From Takakia lepidozioides (Eukaryota; Streptophyta; Takakiopsida; Takakiales; Takakiaceae), in the NCBI GenBank assembly GCA_030704615.1, contig CM060731.1, positions 82,626,756 through 82,690,755 of the forward strand: a DNA stretch of 64,000 nucleotides. The letters run 5' to 3'. The notes under the pieces were generated by a model. It ran no database searches, was not told where the DNA came from, and saw only the letters and a program-made list of their open reading frames with translations. The translations under genes were made by a program, and so were the position numbers. Below are positions 34,262 through 45,507 of this stretch, one piece after another. Every line of letters starts with the position of its first letter. Positions within the stretch are counted from its first letter, which is position 1.

Positions 34262-34930
34262 TCCTCTGAAACTGTGTGCTCAACGCACTCAATTTTGGAG
34301 GGCCACAAGTGGAAAATTAAAAAAAAATAAAAAAAAAATAAAAAAAAATAAAATGTTTTTTTTTTCTTGGGTTCTCCCTCCTTTCCTGCCTAGAACTGAG
34401 TGCATCAACGCACCCAATTTCTTCACTCATAAAAGAGCTCCGTAAACGCATTCAATTTTTGAAGTTTGAAAGACGTCTCTCACTGCTCAGACTTCCCGGA
34501 CCTTTCTTCATAGATTAGGGAAAGCAGAGACCGAAGGATGAGAGAAGGGCATTGAGAGAACCCTCAAAAATTGCGTGCGTCAACGCACTCAATTTTGAGG
34601 GGGTTCTTTTTCTCCCCTTCATTCACTTCTCTTGATAATACACTGAGAGAAGTGCAGGGTGTGACAGTGTGAGAACACGCAATTTTTGGGGATGCTCGCA
34701 TTGCCCTTCTCTCATCCTTCGGTCTCTATGGTTCAGAAAATGTGGACAGCTATGTGCAGAATGAATGGTCCAGCGAAAGGACATGTTTGAATTGAGGCAC
34801 CCTGTTTTCTCTGTCGTCTACACTTCTATGAGCCCTCGTACAGATCCGACAATGCTAACACAGAATGCTGACACAGAAAACAGAAGTAAAGAGGGCATAA
34901 AAACTGCGTGGGTCAACGAACGCAATTTTC
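34262..34930. repeat. Dispersed palindromes with GTGCGTCAACGCAC core
   Basis: Four or five copies at about 34262-34295, 34398-34422, 34564-34602 and 34905-34935 have the form AAAATTGnGTGCGTCAACGC followed by ACnCAATTTT, with one or two mismatches. They lie between the GGCGCC array and the start exon of the cargo gene. Confidence 0.7.
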
Positions 34931-36213
34931 ATGCCTTCTCCACTGCCCACAATCAAGAGAAATGAGATAATCACTTTCGATCCTTTGGGAGGAGCACTCC
35001 CAAATGCCTCTGCTTGAGCCACAATCGCAGCCGTCATCCCCATCTGCGCAACCTTCTTCCCCTTCGGCGTCGCTTCCTCAAAAGGGTGTCGGGCTCCTCT
35101 GTGTCCATGTCGTCAGGGTCGCCCTCTGTTGCTGTTTCCTCCCCTCGTTCACCAGCTTCTCCGCGCAGCTGGTCTTCCTCCGCCATGTGCTCTGTTGCCA
35201 GGGCCGCGCTCTCCTCTGTTATCTCCTTCACCGTCATGTTGAGCTTGCGACCTCTCATTCTCTTTCTTGCCTTCTTCTTGTCTCTCGCTGAAGTGAAAAA
35301 AGAAGACTATCTTCTACGCCTTCCACTCTCTTGCTGGGAACTCAGTCTCCTGCTACTCTCCAGCTTGAAAATCACGAACTACTGGGCTGCGAGACCTCGT
35401 TCGATTAGTACCAGCCAGGGCCTCAATCTCGTTATGCATGTGTTCACGACATACGTGTCCACCTCGCAAAGGCACATTGGTCCTTTCGGCAGTGGCCGCC
35501 GTCTTGAACTAGTTAGGTATGGCCATTAGTAGTACTATTGCTTGGTGATAGATTCGATTTGGATGGATGAGTTATTAGGCTAGCTTTTGCCGGTTTTTCC
35601 CGGTTTGAAATCTTCATATGTGGCACAACATGCCACGTATCATTGGTTCTCCGCCAAATTTTCTGCAACCCTGCACTCAATATTGCATTGTCGGGTTCCA
35701 CGTGCCTCAACAAGTTGGGATGACATTGGATTCCAATACTTTCGTCTCTGCCATCTTTTCACTTGGGTCGGTATAGGCACATAACTGCTTAACAACTGTT
35801 TTTGGAAGACTCTTTAACGGTATGTCAGCTTTTCAAATATCTGGGTTTAGGCTCAACCTTCCATATTAACAGTTTGGGACATAGAAGACGATGACAGGAT
35901 GGCCTTGTTAGTATCGGTGCGAACTCTAACGGCGTAGAAATGTAATCCCCATTGTCATTTGTAACAAGAATCCACACACAAGTCATGGGACTGTGCACTT
36001 TGAGGCTTCCAGTGGCTCAAAATTTCTCGTGCACCAGCATGGGTTCCTCTGAAGTGGAGTTTTACTCTGTCGAGAAACCTGTCCATTTCTTGAAGGATGC
36101 CGATGACAATGGTTTTGCAATTGCGGAGGAACATCTCCTAGCAACACGTTGCGAGTACCAGATTGGCACTGTCTTCCTCGAAAGAGAGGTTTACGATATC
36201 GACGGGAAGTTGA

Positions 36214-37473
36214 TCAAATAAGAGCTCTACAGCAACAAACAAGATACCGGGAGTTCTTGCGGGGTGGCATTGGTGGCAATGGTCCCGACAAGTCTGAGTT
36301 GATGTTGCAAGCTACAAGAAGATTGGGGGATCCCAACAAGATAGCCAAGGCTGTCAGCATGTGTGCGGAGGGAGCTCCTCTGGTATCCAGAGTTCCACAT
36401 CTGGAGGGCGAGGAGAGATTCGGCTCTTGTAAACGGAAATTGAACACCCCTCCTGGTTCGGATGCAGACTCGCACAGGCCGGACAGGGACAACTTCTCCA
36501 CTCCGCGTGTTCCATTGCATCAGAGATTTGTTTCCGGAATGTCCAGTGTGGAGGAACTTCTTACAAAGCCAGACCCAGGCACCTCCCACTGTCAATGCAA
36601 TGGGGTGCAGGAGTTGAACATCCTCCCCAATGTGGTGGAGTCCATGTGCGCTGACGAAGTCTGACACATAGAACGTACCAGTGCTGGGTCTCGAGTGAAG
36701 TGCACGGCAATCAGAGCCACCAATCGTGAGAAGTGTAAGTCCTCCATATCTAGAGGCAAGGTCCGCACTCTGGCTCCGACCTTCACTGGTTTGTTCCAGC
36801 CTTACGGGCAAGCAGAGGCGAAGAACCACTAATTTTGGTTCTGCCTTGACAACTGTGGTAGGTGCGTGCGTGGGACTGTGCGACCATCGGTGGTCATGAA
36901 GCCTCCTCCACCAAGCATTTGGCCTGTGAAGGTGGGGACACATCTCCAACTCATGAGATTGCCATGTTGGAGGAGGCAGGCTTCTCCCTTCAGCGAGCCC
37001 CCTCTATACATGCAGGTGCTTCTACTTCAGCAAGTTCTCGAGTGCCACCACCCAACGCTGATGCATGGCCAACAAAACAAAATGGGAAGCTGGTTCGTCG
37101 TTTCCTTCCGACTGCCGAACACTTTGGCAAGGTGGAATCCGCTCGAATGCTTCAAGGTCGTGTTACAGGCACTACGGAAGTTTCACATCCCGGGTATGGA
37201 CGAATCTACACTATGATGACCTCCACATCCGCTATGCATGACCGATTGTACGACTTCACAGTTTCAAATTTTCCCAACTGCACCTGTTCTGATTCTGTTG
37301 GCATGCTTACAACAAGTTTGGGAAAGACAGGAAAATTTATACCCTGCAAGAATCTGTATTTTATCTTCTTGAACAGAATGGTTTGTGATCCCAGACGCGA
37401 CATCTTCATTCACCAGGCCACCATGAGTTTCAACGAGGTGAATACACTTATGCAGCGGGATAGGAGCACATAG
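36214..37473 (+). pseudogene. MULE transposase remnant, copy 2
   Basis: It aligns with the second half of the copy 1 transposase: TRYREFLRGGIGGNGP, then VPHLEGEERFGSCKRKLNTPPGSD, TFTGLFQPY, IWPVKVGT, GYGRIYTM, and a SWIM-like end NFPNCTCSDS...FIPCKNLYF. The final Cys-x-His is Cys-x-Asn here, so the finger is probably dead. The DDE core is absent. A stop separates ADEV (about 36663) from HIERTSAGSRV, TAA at 36831 replaces a Lys codon, and a frame change lies near 36950. An unrelated open frame (35952-36221) fills the place of the lost N-terminal half. Confidence 0.7.
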
Positions 37474-37699
37474 CATCCTCTTCACTTTGGTCATCTGCAA
37501 TTTCCATTACTAGGTTTCACAAGAATTAAAACTTGAACTTGATGTCCCTTCGTATATTTGGTGCCAGTGCAGCCTCCAATTTTATTGTGCAATGTGTGCC
37601 ATTTCTTTATTGTGTGTAGTCGTTCAAAAATAAATGGAATGGATGCAAATGCTTTCACAAGTCGTTCCTGCATTTTAATTTTTGGTGTTTTGGATGAAT

Positions 37700-37942
37700 G
37701 AATGCCACGGCTATAGGCCCCTCGGCTATAGGTGTTATATGTTTATGATGACATGGCATCTGACAAGTTGTCCAAATGCCACGTCATTCAGACGACTGCC
37801 ACGTCAGCAGGATAACGACATGTCAGCCTCATGCTCACGCCACATCAGCTGGTGTGAGCCTACGCTCACGCCACATCACCATCGCATGAGCGTACGCTCT
37901 CACACTCACGCTCACGCTCACGGCGCAGAAGTCACGTCCCTG
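37700..37942 (-). repeat. Right terminal region of element 2
   Basis: Tandem-like GCCACGTCA/GCCACATCA words (six or more) and GCTCACG repeats, with CTATAGGCCCCTCGGCTATAGG-type words at its inner edge. The left end (29831-30050) has the same words inverted. Confidence 0.65.
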
Positions 37943-39215
37943 ATCTGAGGAGACAAAAAACGACTCAAATATCTACTACGAACTGAAAAATCAACCCTAC
38001 CCTTCAAAACAAGCTATCCTCCAAAAAAATGCACTAATATGAACTCTCTCAGACACCTCGTTATAAGTGCAAGACCCAGGATACAATAGCATGACTTTCA
38101 GAATTAGGGTGCATATGCAATCACCAAACCTTGGCTCTCTCATTCTTGCTTTGCACTGACCTGGAACTTACCCTACTGCACCTTGATCAAAATGACAAAA
38201 AAGAGGTGATAGCAACATAATGTTCAAATATCCACCTCTTCAGTAAAAGGTTTGGTATGGACAGATCCTTCACTCTGTTTTTGGATACTTTCCTACTACT
38301 ACATCGGCAGCAACTTGTCAAAGTCACTCTAAACCACCACATATCCACCCAACGAGCTAACTTACAGAATTCAATATGCATCTCAGGGCCGAGTCTGATG
38401 AGAGGGCAAAACAGGCTGAAATAGGTCGAAGAAGAAGGTGCCCTCACCACATTGTCCTTGACCTTGTGTGATGACCCATGGAGGATTTGACCGACCTTCA
38501 ACCCAAAATGACCTCTTGTGTGTGCTGCTTAATTAATGTGTCTTTGGTTATACTAATGTCGGATTGGTATGTGAGATCGAACCCAGGCAGAGATTGAAAC
38601 ACAGTCTGCTAAGACCAAGCTGGCTCTCCCAAGAACGGCGAGCTTCTCCTCATCTCGTCTCTCTCCCAAAAACGGCGAGCTCGCAAGAATGTTGGGAGCT
38701 TCTCATCCTCGACGAGATGACGAGATGTCGGATGATCTCGGATGGCGTCGGAGATGTCTCATCTCCTCCTCATCTTCTCCTTCCTGCATCATTTGCTCAA
38801 GAGTAGGTAGTCTGCAAAGCCTCCATCCCACGCCCCTGCATAAGTATCCTGCGATCATCGCGTTCCATGACACAACATCTCTCGCGGCCGCAGGAGAAAA
38901 AAAAACCTAAGTCCCAGCCCTCACGATTAGGTATGTTGAACATCATGAGCAAATTCGCTTAAGTCCTTGCTGAGAATCTTGGTAGATGCAACGGTAGAAG
39001 GGATGATGGTGGTAGCAAGATTTTAGCATATGACCATTAGAATGAATCAAATGCAAAAGGTTAATTTTTTTTCAAAAAGTTGCTTATTAGGGTTGTTCAT
39101 TACGCCGTTAGATCTTAAACAATCTAGACCATTAGATCTTAATAATCCAGACCGTTAGATCTTATACAATCTAACAATTCAAAATAATTTCCATCACATG
39201 ATCTAACCTTGTACA
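37943..39215. other. Right flank of element 2; no gene recognised
   Basis: It starts with duplication copy ATCTGAGG (37943-37950). A short repeat of AACGGCGAGCT(T/C) lies at 38.63-38.70 kb, and three copies of a CCGTTAGATCTTA-like word lie at 39104-39176. Open frames are short and unconvincing. Confidence 0.4.
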
Positions 39216-41909
39216 ACCATGACCATTGCGAATTTTAATCTCATATATCTTGCGATGCTTGTTAAGCCACGTCCATCCAGGTCCAATTTATTGAACAGAT
39301 ATCAAATCGACACATGTTCAAATATGACAAGACCACCATATAGACGGATGGATGAACGCCGAAACCGCACACCTCGTCTTGTATACCCACTAGTATCGCT
39401 GGTGCTCGTACCGGCACTCTCCTCAGCAACTGGTGGCACCTCCGTGATGAAAACTCACAACCACATCTGTCGTAAACCTGTCTCTAATCCCCCTTTTCAC
39501 AAGGTAACCGGGTAGAGAACCTGTTATAGCTTATGGCTTAGACTACTAGGTTCGTAACATAAACCTGCACTTGCATCCACCGCAAGCACTCATATGGTCT
39601 GCTGGTCAACAACCCAGCCTCACCATAAGAGAAACAATGATGGTCTGACTAGTCATCACCCCAGCCTCACCACCGACAACACGCTCTAGGATTGGCCGGT
39701 GATCAAATCCGGACCAACCTCCTATGAAAACAAGCGCCTACACAAAGCTAACATGGCGCACAGTCAAGCATGCAGGTGTGGAGAGGATCCAAACACAAGA
39801 AAATCAAGACAACAACTCCCCCACACCAAAAACACTCCACAATGTCGCTCCTGCAATGACACCCCAGCCCAAACCCGGACTGACTCTTACCTCCACCTAC
39901 GGAAAGGTTTTGGCCTACAGAGAAGGTGAAAGACTACAAGGAAGAGAGACTAAAGCAATTCATAATCCCAACATGCTCTCATCCCACTACCCTATCTCCA
40001 CACTCTCTTGCTTGAACAATAGACAAGACTACCTTTCAAGGGTCTCTCAAATAACTCTCCAGGAGCCCTCAAGAATATGTCTCTCAAACAATCTCACTAA
40101 GGCTCCCAATCCTTGCACGATGGGACTCCAAAACAGTACACCAAGGCCCCAAGAGCCTGCCAAAACTTAGCCCTCGAGGACCCCAATAGTCCCTCACACA
40201 AGTCGCCAAAGACTCCTCAAGCTCGCCAAATATTGGCCTCCAAGGACCCCAAATAGTCCTCCAAAGAACTCCAAATGGTCCTCCAAGGACCCCAAACAGT
40301 CCTCCAAGGACTCCCAATGGTCTTCCAAATAGTCCTCCAAGGACTCCCAATGGTCTTCCAAACAGTCCTCTAAAGACCCCAAACAGTCCTCCAAGGACTC
40401 TTCCTATATCAACATGTTTCCAATGCATTCCCAATGCGTTCCCAAGTTCCCTAGGAATATTCCTGAGAATATGCCACAGTATTCCCCTGGGCCTATACGT
40501 ATTCCCCTTGTATTCCCCTTAGGAATAGCCATTTCCCCCCTCATAGAGTAGCTCATTTCCCCCCTGGGTTTAGCCATTCCCCCTAAGCTTTAGCCACTTC
40601 CCCCTCTATTTCCTTGAGGTTTAGCCTTACCAAGCTAGGGTTTGTGCTCCTTGGGGCTCTATGCTTAATCCCCTCAAGCATCCATGAATTCTATGGGGTA
40701 CCAAGGCAAATTCCCTTGATCTTCTTCACCTTAAGCTACTCAAGTTTGTCTCCAACTCAACTAGCAATGCATTGGCCACACAACAAGCTCAATTTCTCAT
40801 TGGAACTCAAAATCAAGCTTGTACCTCCTTTGGCAAGCCACCAAGCCTTGTCTCCTCTCAAGCCTTGGTCATTCAAGCTTTCTTCACTTGCTAGTTCAAG
40901 AGCCACTCCTCTCAAGTTTAAAATTGCAAAGCTCAAGCCAAAAGCATGCTCCACACATGCATCACCTCATACACAAGGGAATCAACTTGCTCCTTTCACC
41001 TTCTAGCTCTCCTCAAGCTTGAAGTTGGAAGCCACACTTGGGAAGCATGCTCCACATAAGCATCACTTGCTTGATCAACCATCCACCACAAAACTTAAAC
41101 CAAAAGGGAATGAATACATGAGCTTCACCTTCCCCTTCCTTGTCTTTTCACCTGCTAATGTATGGTTGAAGTTGCTATGCATGCCTTGAGCCACAATCTC
41201 TTTTCTTCATGAAGACCACCTCCAATGATCTCCTACATGTGCTCCAAGCTCTTCAATGCTCTAGGCTTGGTTTCACATCATCATGGATAGAATTTTCACC
41301 CATATGCTTCCATTCAAACCTTTTGAGCTTCATAATGCTCTCCAAGTGCTTGTCTTTGTTGTCTTTAAGCCCAAGCCTATGTAAGCTCCTTGGCTTCTCT
41401 TCCACAACATCCACAATTGAGCTTGCTTAACCCTAGATTGATAGTGAAATGAGCACTAACAATCCTTTAGTTGCTCTCCACACACACAAGACTTCCCTCT
41501 TGCAAACCTTGCAAATCTTGTGGCAAACAAGCTCCTTCTTGAGCTCCCCAACACCTTGGTGTAACACCACAAGTACCTTTCCTTGCAACCCTTGTGATCT
41601 ACAAGAGCTCCATCTTTGAGCTGTCCACCTCCTTAGGGCAAAACAATATCTCTCAAAGCCCTAATACCACAAGGATTTTCCTTTGCAATATATGCAATAC
41701 CTTGCAATACAAGAGCTATCTTCCCAAGCTCTTCAACACGCAAATGTTAAACTAACCCTTACACTCCGCACTCACAAGCATAAGGTCATCTTCTTGTAGT
41801 GATAATGAAAGTGAACACAAGGGAAACACTCCACTCATGAATCCACTCAATCACATAAACTAAGTCAAGCCAAGGGCACCTTTGCTAAAGGAATCTACCC
41901 TACAAAGCC
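39216..41909. other. C/T-rich repetitive stretch; no gene recognised
   Basis: Long purine-poor DNA on plus with many CAAGCTT, CTCCAAG and CACAAG words and no credible reading frame. Composition and monotony suggest a retroelement UTR/LTR, but no boundary could be set. Confidence 0.35.
40190..40400. repeat. Minisatellite of AGTCCTCCAAGGACCCCAAA-type units
   Basis: Roughly ten imperfect 18-24 bp units of (C)CAAA-AGTCCTCCAAGGAC-CCC/TCCCAATGGTCTT. The Gly/Leu-rich minus-strand open frame here is a by-product of the repeat. Confidence 0.7.
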
Positions 41910-42212
41910 CTCACCACACTCACTTGATGTGGGACACCACAACTTGGATGTTAGTTTCCACAAAAAAGAACAAGGCGATGAGGACATCGACTCCTCGTTG
42001 GGTGGGGGTGTGTGTCGCGGCCTTTTGCCTTGAGGGCGGGGGGTCGGGACACAAGAGGGGCTGCCCCTGTGGTGGGGGGGGCAGCAGCAAATAGGGAAGA
42101 GGGCTGAAGCACCCTTGAGTGCCGAAGGCACTCAAGGAGGCGGAGGCGCTCACTAGGTGGGGCACCGCAAACCGGGTTACGGTGGGGGGACTCCACGAGG
42201 GGTGGTGGTAAG
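41910..42212 (+). mobile_element. Truncated Ty3 3' end (plus orientation)
   Basis: It matches the region next to the 3' LTR of the element at 13.5 kb in opposite orientation: CTTGATGTGGGACACC, polypurine tract near 42000-42012, then LTR start TGTCGCGG at 42013. LTR similarity stops at about 42212, where copia sequence takes over. Confidence 0.75.
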
Positions 42213-42305
42213 GCATCTCTTGCTCCTTGGATGGCCGCAAGCTGGATGCATTCTTACTTACATGATGCAATTTTTTCAAATTGTGCAAGGAGATATATGA
42301 TACTA

Positions 42306-43181
42306 TGTTGGGCTGGAAATCTACCGAGACCGGGTAGCAAAGAAGATTTTTCTGTCCCAGACCAGATACGTGGGAGAGATAATCAGGTGTTTTCATATGC
42401 AGGACTCCAATCCCATGAGTACTCCAACAGATCCGCATGTCCATCTGAGTCTATATGCTGAAGATTTCGACGAAGATACCATCAATGTACCATACAAAGA
42501 GGCAATTGGATGCCTGATGTTTGCAGCCATGCTCACCAGACCAGACATTACCTATGTAGTCAATAATGCGGTGAAGTACTCTAACAAACCCCAAAAGATG
42601 CATTGGACAACAGTCAACTGGGTTTTTCGGTATCTCAAGGGGACCGGTGATTATGGTCTCATTTATGGAGGAAAAGATGATCACACTGTGCTTCAAGGTT
42701 ACTGTGATGCCGATTATGCCGGTGATCCTGATACTCGTTTGTCTCGGACTGACTATGTCTTTCTTTTGGGAAGAACCACGATTGCATGGACCAGAGATGC
42801 ACGACAATTTCAACTACTGAAGCGGAATACATTGCCGCATGTGGTGCCGCAAAGCAAGCCATTTGGCTTCGAAGATTTCTCGCCAGTCTCGGACTTGTGC
42901 AGGTGAAACCGACCATTCTATATGGCGATAATCAAAGTGCAATTAAACTTGTCAAGAATCCTGAACGAGGCAAAAAGACCAAGCATGTCGATGTACAGTA
43001 TCACTTTGTGCGAGAGAAGTTTCGGAATCAGGAGATCACCATCACGTATGTTCACACAAACCAACAAATTGTTGATATAATGACAAAGGCGCTTCCCACC
43101 GAGAAGTTCTGTTTCTTCCGAAGGATGATGGGTGTGGTGTCTCGTGCCACTATCAATGCAGCACACACAGTGGAGTCCTGA
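42306..43181 (+). pseudogene. Ty1/copia pol 3' fragment (RT end and RNase H)
   Basis: The frame begins GLEIYRDRVAKKIFLSQTRY, a conserved end of copia reverse transcriptase. It runs through IGCLMFAAMLTRPDITYVV and GYCDADYAGDPDTR (RNase H), and after a frameshift near 42800 continues TTEAEYIAACGAAKQAIW, LYGDNQSAIKL, KHVDVQYHFVRE and IVDIMTKALP to a stop at 43181. Gag, protease, integrase and most of RT are missing. A purine-rich CCGAGTGGGAG followed by TGTAGAATCATTAG near 43347 may mark the 3' LTR start. Confidence 0.88.
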
Positions 43182-45507
43182 TTGAATACCAAAAGTAGTG
43201 GGAGCATAGAAGGAGTGGGAGCAGCGATTGATTCACGTGGGCGTTCTTGTTTACAGTGGACATTACATGTAGTATTTTACCAAGTAGTGGGAGATTCGGC
43301 GAATTTCTGTTATTATCTAAATGTGTATTCTAGTGTCCGAGTGGGAGTGTAGAATCATTAGTTTAGGTCGGTCACTGAACACAGCTGTAGTCTGATTCAC
43401 GTGAATTACATTAGCTGATGATTATCATACTGACACATGTCACACTAGTGTGTGAATGTGGTTCCGCCTAGTTGCTACTTATAGTTTGAACTGGGCAAGT
43501 ATTTGGTCGTTTTTCTGGCTCGTAATCTTTCTGTTCTTGGACCTTTGTAGTCTGTGCGTAGTTTCTTGATTTACTGAAGCAGTCGCATGTCAGTGTGTAA
43601 TTCATTTGCAGAACATTGCTACCTTCTATTTAGGTGTATCAACAGAGTTGTCTTCTGTGTGGGTATTTACTATTTACATGGAGTTGTTCGGAAGCTTCAA
43701 CTGGCGGAGGTTTGTGTCTACCAACGCCTCAGAAAAGGAGTACAACTTGTTCACCAGATGTATTTGAGAGAGGTATGCAAAGATGGAGCCTTTTCAGTGT
43801 GCATCTTCAGTTTCAGTGATGATCTGCAAATGAAGGCTGCAATGCATACAAATCCAATACCTAGCTTTCATGGCAAACTTACAACGGTATACCCTTTAGG
43901 GACCATGGGGTGGCTGGAAAATGGCCTCTCAAACGTCTGCACTAGGGTAATGGACCCTATTGTCGCACATTGAAGAACTCGTTTGGAAATATTGTCCTTG
44001 TTCAGAAGCTGGTCACAATATCCAATTTTTAACCAAGGGCCATAAGCTCACTTGTTATGTATCTAGAGCACTGAAGTTGTTATAACTTATAACCCACTAA
44101 ACATCAAACAAACTGTACACATTGTACTTGATTCTTCAAAGCTCATGCAACGCAAGCGAGAAACAACGGTATTGTTGGTATTATGGTTGGTATCATCATC
44201 TAGAATTTGTTTTCTATTTTAAAATAAAAATTAAGTTATTTTATAAAATAATATTTTGGCAATATATTTTTATCTGGCATCCATCTACGGTATCTTTCTA
44301 ATTCAACAAAACACTGTTTCGAGTGATAAAAATTACTCTAAGGTTTGAACGGTTCAAGACATTATTTTGATAAAAATGGCATTTGTTCTTTTCTTTAATG
44401 TAAATGATCTAAAATAATATTTCTTTATTTCTCTCTTTTAGAAGACAAGTTTAATATGGATTGGTGGCTAGTGTAACCAGGTCCATGTAACTTTTGCTAT
44501 TGTAACCCCACATAGTGTCACCTTGTGTGTCCTCTGTAACTCCTCTTCGTACATTTTAAACTTGGCCAGATTTGACCTTAATCAAATTTGGAGACCAAGT
44601 GCGAGTTACACTCCCCTTGGTATAATCCCGAGTGAAGTTACACTCCCTTCCGTCTAACCTCCAGTAGAGTTACACTCCCATCCATGTAACCCACTGTCAC
44701 TCTGACTGGAGTTACACTCCCTTCGGTTCCATGTCACTCTGGAGAGGGGTGAGGAAGATTTGACATACCAAAAACCAACGGTCCTGTCAGAGATTACACC
44801 TGTGCATTAAGTTCTTACATTATTCCTAGTTTTCTCCAGTTAATATCTGCTTTATGGCAAAACCCTTTCCTAAGTTTAGTTCAATCTTTGCGGGCTTTTC
44901 TGCAGGCTGAGAACTGAAATTTTGGGTCTAAAAAGAGGCCTGTTTTTTCATTGAAAACTATTGAGGGGAAAAATATGGATAAGCCAGCAAGCGGTCAATC
45001 GAGTAACACCAACGACCTGCAAAAGTAATAATACTTAAGGACCCAAGAATCCAATGCCAAAGTCTAGACTGACCTGATGACAGTGATAGCCGGTCACAGT
45101 GGGGAAGATTTGACATGCCTCCATTTGACTAATCTGAAGATAGGTAAAACTTACCTTGGACATCGCAGCTTCAGGGTAAGAATTTGACCTCTAGTGAGGA
45201 GGGTGTCGGCGGAGTTGGATGAATACCTATTCATCGATCCACTACGGAGCTTATAGGGACATGAACCTGGACGGATTGTTGTCTGCATACATAGCGGATG
45301 GATGTTACAGAAGGGCCGAGAGGGTATAGCCAAGGGGCAAGAGCAGGTTTAGCCACAATATAGTGTGAAGATGATGGCAAGGTAGCCTAGTGTAGGGCGT
45401 ATTCTCGTAATTACTGACCAAGGGCGAATGCGGGTGGCGAAACAGTTTGTGTGGGTTGGTTCTTGTGTGTTGGTGTGAGGCTGGAGTGAGGGGCAGAGTG
45501 TGGAGCG
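43182..45507. other. Copia 3' region, AT-rich stretch and promoter side of the MtnA-MtnK gene
   Basis: 43182-43640 is probably copia 3' sequence with LTR. 44.2-44.45 kb is AT-rich. Four exact copies of GTTACACTCCC lie at 44605-44721. The last few hundred bases should hold the promoter of the gene starting at 45508. A 128-codon open frame (43587-43973) has no recognisable motif. Confidence 0.4.
44605..44721 (+). repeat. Four GTTACACTCCC motifs
   Basis: Exact 11-mers at 44605, 44637, 44669 and 44711; the first three are spaced exactly 32 bp. They sit about 0.8-0.9 kb upstream of the MtnA-MtnK start codon. Confidence 0.75.

Larger units (their letters stand above)
30647..35258 (-). pseudogene. 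ParB-methyltransferase-like cargo gene, copy 2 (internally deleted)
   Basis: Homologous exons: start exon from ATG at 35258 (MRGRKLNMTVKEITEE, then acidic), 31.84-31.64 kb (NGVNSLYLTKG), 31460-31211 (LFEAICLVRVHP...DLTLGTG), 31129-30946 (ASYHACKAAGRHLLGMEGD...) and a last exon about 30840-30647 ([12 protein letters not shown]...LLLMHNR). The ParB-like exon and the DIPDG strand are absent. In their place is a long open exon (32.77-31.85 kb) of Ala/Arg/Glu/Lys-rich sequence that I cannot assign. After MEGD a frameshift separates it from the acidic end DFDDDFTCE, which mirrors DKELDSDFACE in copy 1. Comparison of the two copies is what fixes the exon borders in both. Confidence 0.55.
29831..37942. 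mobile_element. Mutator-like transposon 2, shorter relative of element 1
   Basis: 8.1 kb, bounded by an 8-bp duplication. The left end (GGGGATGCTTCGGCGTGAGC) resembles that of element 1, and both right ends finish in CTG. Subterminal 16-mers GGACCTATAACCGTGG (29992-30007) and, inverted, GGGCCTATAGCCGTGG (37720-37705) match those of element 1. Both ends are packed with GCTCACG and GCCACGTCA words. Internal layout repeats element 1: methyltransferase-like gene on minus, MULE gene on plus, palindromes in the cargo introns. Both genes have lost their catalytic cores, so the copy is non-autonomous. Confidence 0.8.

Noticed and set aside
29823-37950. Elements 1 and 2 as recent duplicates of one another
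   Set aside because: They have different TSDs, different palindrome arrays, different internal deletions and substantial divergence in shared exons, so they are separate, older insertions of one family.
40084-40434. Minus-strand Gly/Leu/Phe-rich 116-codon frame
   Set aside because: Produced by the minisatellite at 40190-40400; no protein family resemblance.
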